DNA from: Methanoculleus sp.
GTDB lineage: Archaea > Halobacteriota > Methanomicrobia > Methanomicrobiales > Methanoculleaceae
Length of the DNA: 6,909 nucleotides
Direction: 5' to 3'
Assembly: GCA_023230425.1 (NCBI GenBank)
Contig: JALNXI010000098.1
Span: 1-6,909 of the forward strand
The position numbers and the translations under genes were made by a program. Numbering within the stretch: the stretch's first letter is position 1; the number at the start of each line of letters is the position of its first letter. The notes below the pieces were generated by a model that was not told where the DNA came from, did not search any database, and was given only the letters and a program-made list of their open reading frames with translations. Below, piece after piece: positions 5,615-6,909 of the stretch.

Positions 5615-5627
5615 CCCCCTCCGGGGG
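5615..5627. repeat. Small GC hairpin between the two membrane genes
   Basis: CCCCC-TCC-GGGGG forms a 5-bp stem, located about 30-40 bp after the stop of the six-TM gene and upstream of the promoter repeat. It could slow or end transcription of the upstream gene, but no clear T run follows it in the direction of transcription. Confidence 0.35.
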
Positions 5628-5655
5628 TGGAGGGTGGAGGAGATGGATTGTTTTG

Positions 5656-6315
5656 TCACCCGTCCTTCGCATTCCATGCCATGGCGAGATAACATATCCC
5701 GATCACGGGCATGCATGCGATCCAGTAGATCGCCATCATCCCGAGCGCCGACTCGAACATCCCGTGTGGAAAGTCCCGCACCAGAATAAACATGGCGATT
5801 GTGGCGGGTACACACATGATTGCAGTGAGCGCGATAGACACAGACCTGACCCGCTGGTCTGCCGGGATGACATAGAACACCGCCATGGAACAGGGGGCGA
5901 GGAGCAATATCCCGGCTGCCCAGCCAGCCCAACATGACTCTGGAATGCCGCGTGGAATCGATCCGCCGATGAGAGCAAGGAGCACCCCTGACATCAGGAC
6001 AACGAGAAGATCCAGGATAAGCGGGACGACGAGATGTCGCTGAACCGGTTTCACGAACTCCCCTGAAAAGAGGATGAGCAGTATACCGGCAACGGACAGG
6101 GCGCATGTCGCAATCAGAACCGCAGTAAACAGGACCGGGCCGCTGTACGGAAATATTGGCAACAGGGCATAGGTGACCGGCATCCAGAAGAATACTCCGG
6201 ATACCAGCGCCAGCGGGTATTTCATGCGGCGTGGTTTTATCATAAGTAAAAAATGGATTGGGTGTTTATCCGACAAGGCACCAGAACTCCTCGACGTAGT
6301 CCTGATATCCGCCAT
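5656..6315 (-). CDS. Six-TM integral membrane protein
   Basis: A 219-residue protein with no family I recognise. Hydrophobic segments at about 33-53, 59-84, 95-118, 128-150, 157-179 and 190-213, with short loops and almost no soluble domain. Charged residues cluster in the loops (EFVKPVQRH, PADQRVR) and at the end (AWNAKDG). The frame is open from the ATG at 6315, which sits in the second copy of the promoter repeat at the same place as the start of the 5093-5527 gene, giving MAD versus MAE. Residues 2-24 are polar and unlike the rest, so ATGs at 6243 (MIKPRRMKYP) or 6225 (MKYPLALVSG) could be the original starts. No Shine-Dalgarno precedes any of them. First gene of the accessory minus-strand cluster. 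Substrate or partner unknown. Confidence 0.75.
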   Translation of the reverse strand: MADIRTTSRSSGALSDKHPIHFLLMIKPRRMKYPLALVSGVFFWMPVTYALLPIFPYSGPVLFTAVLIATCALSVAGILLILFSGEFVKPVQRHLVVPLILDLLVVLMSGVLLALIGGSIPRGIPESCWAGWAAGILLLAPCSMAVFYVIPADQRVRSVSIALTAIMCVPATIAMFILVRDFPHGMFESALGMMAIYWIACMPVIGICYLAMAWNAKDG

Positions 6316-6388
6316 ACAGGAACCTGAACATGGGTTTATTTATAAATTCTGTCCGCGCTCTCTACACGTCCGGGGGCTGTCTGCAAAA
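6308..6388 (-). repeat. 81-bp promoter repeat, copy 2
   Basis: Second copy of the repeat at 5520-5600, in the same orientation and 788 bp away, again ending at the first codons of a membrane-protein gene. The minus strand upstream end has a T5 run (6385-6389), which may also help end transcription of mcm. Confidence 0.88.
6336..6346 (-). promoter_or_regulatory. TATA box for the six-TM gene
   Basis: The minus strand reads ATTTATAAATA in the second promoter repeat, at the same distance from the ATG at 6315 as in copy 1. This predicts a leaderless transcript from 6315. Confidence 0.7.
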
Positions 6389-6473
6389 AGAGGTGCAACG
6401 AACCGCTCGCCGGAAGAATAGAGCCGGCAAAGGAGGTCCCGGAGTGCCGGAGGGAGGACGCCTCCCCCCACCC

Positions 6474-6518
6474 GATCAGCTTCACCAGCCCGTGCCGGGG
6501 CTCCAGCACCTCGCCGCC
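6474..6518 (-). repeat. Second copy of the mcm 3' end, after the stop codon
   Basis: Read in the minus frame offset by one from mcm, it encodes GGEVLEPRHGLVKLI, against the true mcm end GGDLLEPRHGFIKVT (6530-6574). Nine of 15 residues are identical and most of the others are conservative. At DNA level TGCTGGAGCCCCGGCACGG (19 bp) is identical in both, 56 bp apart. The frame then runs on without recognisable protein. Confidence 0.8.
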
Positions 6519-6526
6519 CCCGCCTA

Positions 6527-6909
6527 TCACGTCACCTTGATAAAGCCGTGCCGGGGCTCCAGCAGGTCCCCGCCCCGTTTCAGCTGCTCGATGGTGTGCT
6601 CGATCTTGTCGCGGGAGAAGCCCTGCTGCACCAGGATATCGAGCACTTCATCGAGTTTTGCCTGGCCGCCGGAGTCGCCGGAGATGTTCCGGATCGCCTC
6701 CTTGACCGACCGGATGATGTCGCGCTGCGACTTCATGACGCCGGTCACGAGCTTGTCGATGTCGAAGCTCCCCGTCTCGGCATCGTAGGCGACCTGCCGG
6801 AGACAGACGTCCACGATCTTGAGGATCCGATCGGTATCCTCCGTATCGATGGTGGTCGAGAGGCGCATCCGGGCGCTCGCCTCAGCAAGGCGGACCAGCG
6901 CCTCGAGCT
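6527..6909 (-). CDS. mcm: Archaeal MCM replicative DNA helicase, C-terminal part (5' end outside window)
   Basis: The last 126 residues of a minichromosome maintenance helicase, whose hexamer unwinds DNA ahead of the archaeal replication fork. Seen: LEALVRLAEASARMRLS at the edge, the helical end of the AAA+ core that follows the sensor-2 region, then a linker (TTIDTEDTDRILKIVDVCL) and a C-terminal winged-helix domain (DKLVTGVMKSQRDIIRSVKE ... LDEVLDILVQQGFSRDKIEH ... LLEPRHGFIKVT). The catalytic Walker motifs would lie beyond 6909. The ATG at 6868 is an internal methionine, because coding similarity continues upstream of it to the window edge. Archaeal MCMs typically end with a Glu-Pro-Arg-x-Gly-x-x-(K/R) motif like this one, so the stop at 6527-6529 is plausible, but a near copy of that end follows immediately. 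Confidence 0.95.
   Translation of the reverse strand, partial: LEALVRLAEASARMRLSTTIDTEDTDRILKIVDVCLRQVAYDAETGSFDIDKLVTGVMKSQRDIIRSVKEAIRNISGDSGGQAKLDEVLDILVQQGFSRDKIEHTIEQLKRGGDLLEPRHGFIKVT

Noticed and set aside
5552..6106. 184-aa minus-strand frame overlapping the six-TM gene
   Set aside because: Arg/Ser/His/Cys-rich out-of-frame reading with a poor start; the overlapping frame shows six clear TM segments.
5520..6388. Insertion sequence or transposon bounded by the 81-bp direct repeats
   Set aside because: No transposase or inverted ends between them; each copy sits exactly on a gene start and acts as a promoter.
6336..6530. 64-aa minus frame containing the second mcm tail as a separate gene
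   Set aside because: Only its first 19 residues look like protein; the rest reads through the promoter repeat, so it is treated as a duplication relic.

Overview
The window looks like a GC-rich methanogenic archaeon of the Methanomicrobiales, most likely a Methanoculleus-like organism. Three things point there: an archaeal-type dihydroneopterin aldolase (MptD) of the methanopterin pathway, the 3' end of an archaeal MCM replicative helicase, and AT-rich TATA boxes placed about 26-28 nt before start codons that have no Shine-Dalgarno sequence (leaderless transcripts). The genus is an inference from style and gene content.

Left part (1-1400): a minus-strand pair, mptD (818-1171) and a TatD-related TIM-barrel metal hydrolase (16-846). 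The two reading frames overlap by 29 bp, so they are almost certainly one operon. A 229-bp divergent intergenic region holds three small stem-loops and a TATA-like box for each direction.

Middle (1401-3213): a plus-strand two-gene operon. It encodes an OLD/AAA_15-21-type ABC-fold ATPase and, 1 bp downstream, a DUF4276-family protein with a Toprim-like acidic pattern. The pair resembles a split OLD-type or RloAB/AbiL/PARIS-like antiphage module and is the best candidate for an undescribed system here. It is followed by about 420 bp without a gene, containing a short imperfect repeat array and a weak third copy of a promoter-like repeat.

Right part (3638-6315): an accessory minus-strand cluster. 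In transcription order it has a six-TM protein, a four-TM protein, a lipoprotein broken by a frameshift, a second four-TM protein that is a paralogue of the first and is cut by a one-base loss in a G run, and a solitary HicB-like antitoxin. The first two genes are each preceded by a copy of the same 81-bp promoter-plus-start-codon repeat (about 85% identical). Two neighbouring genes both broken by single-base indels, one in a short homopolymer and one probably so, suggests decay, slippage-type switching or local sequence error.

Right edge (6527-6909): the C-terminal part of mcm enters from outside the window. Just after its stop codon lies a second, diverged copy of the code for its last 15 residues. 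No tRNA, rRNA, CRISPR array, transposase or integrase was seen.
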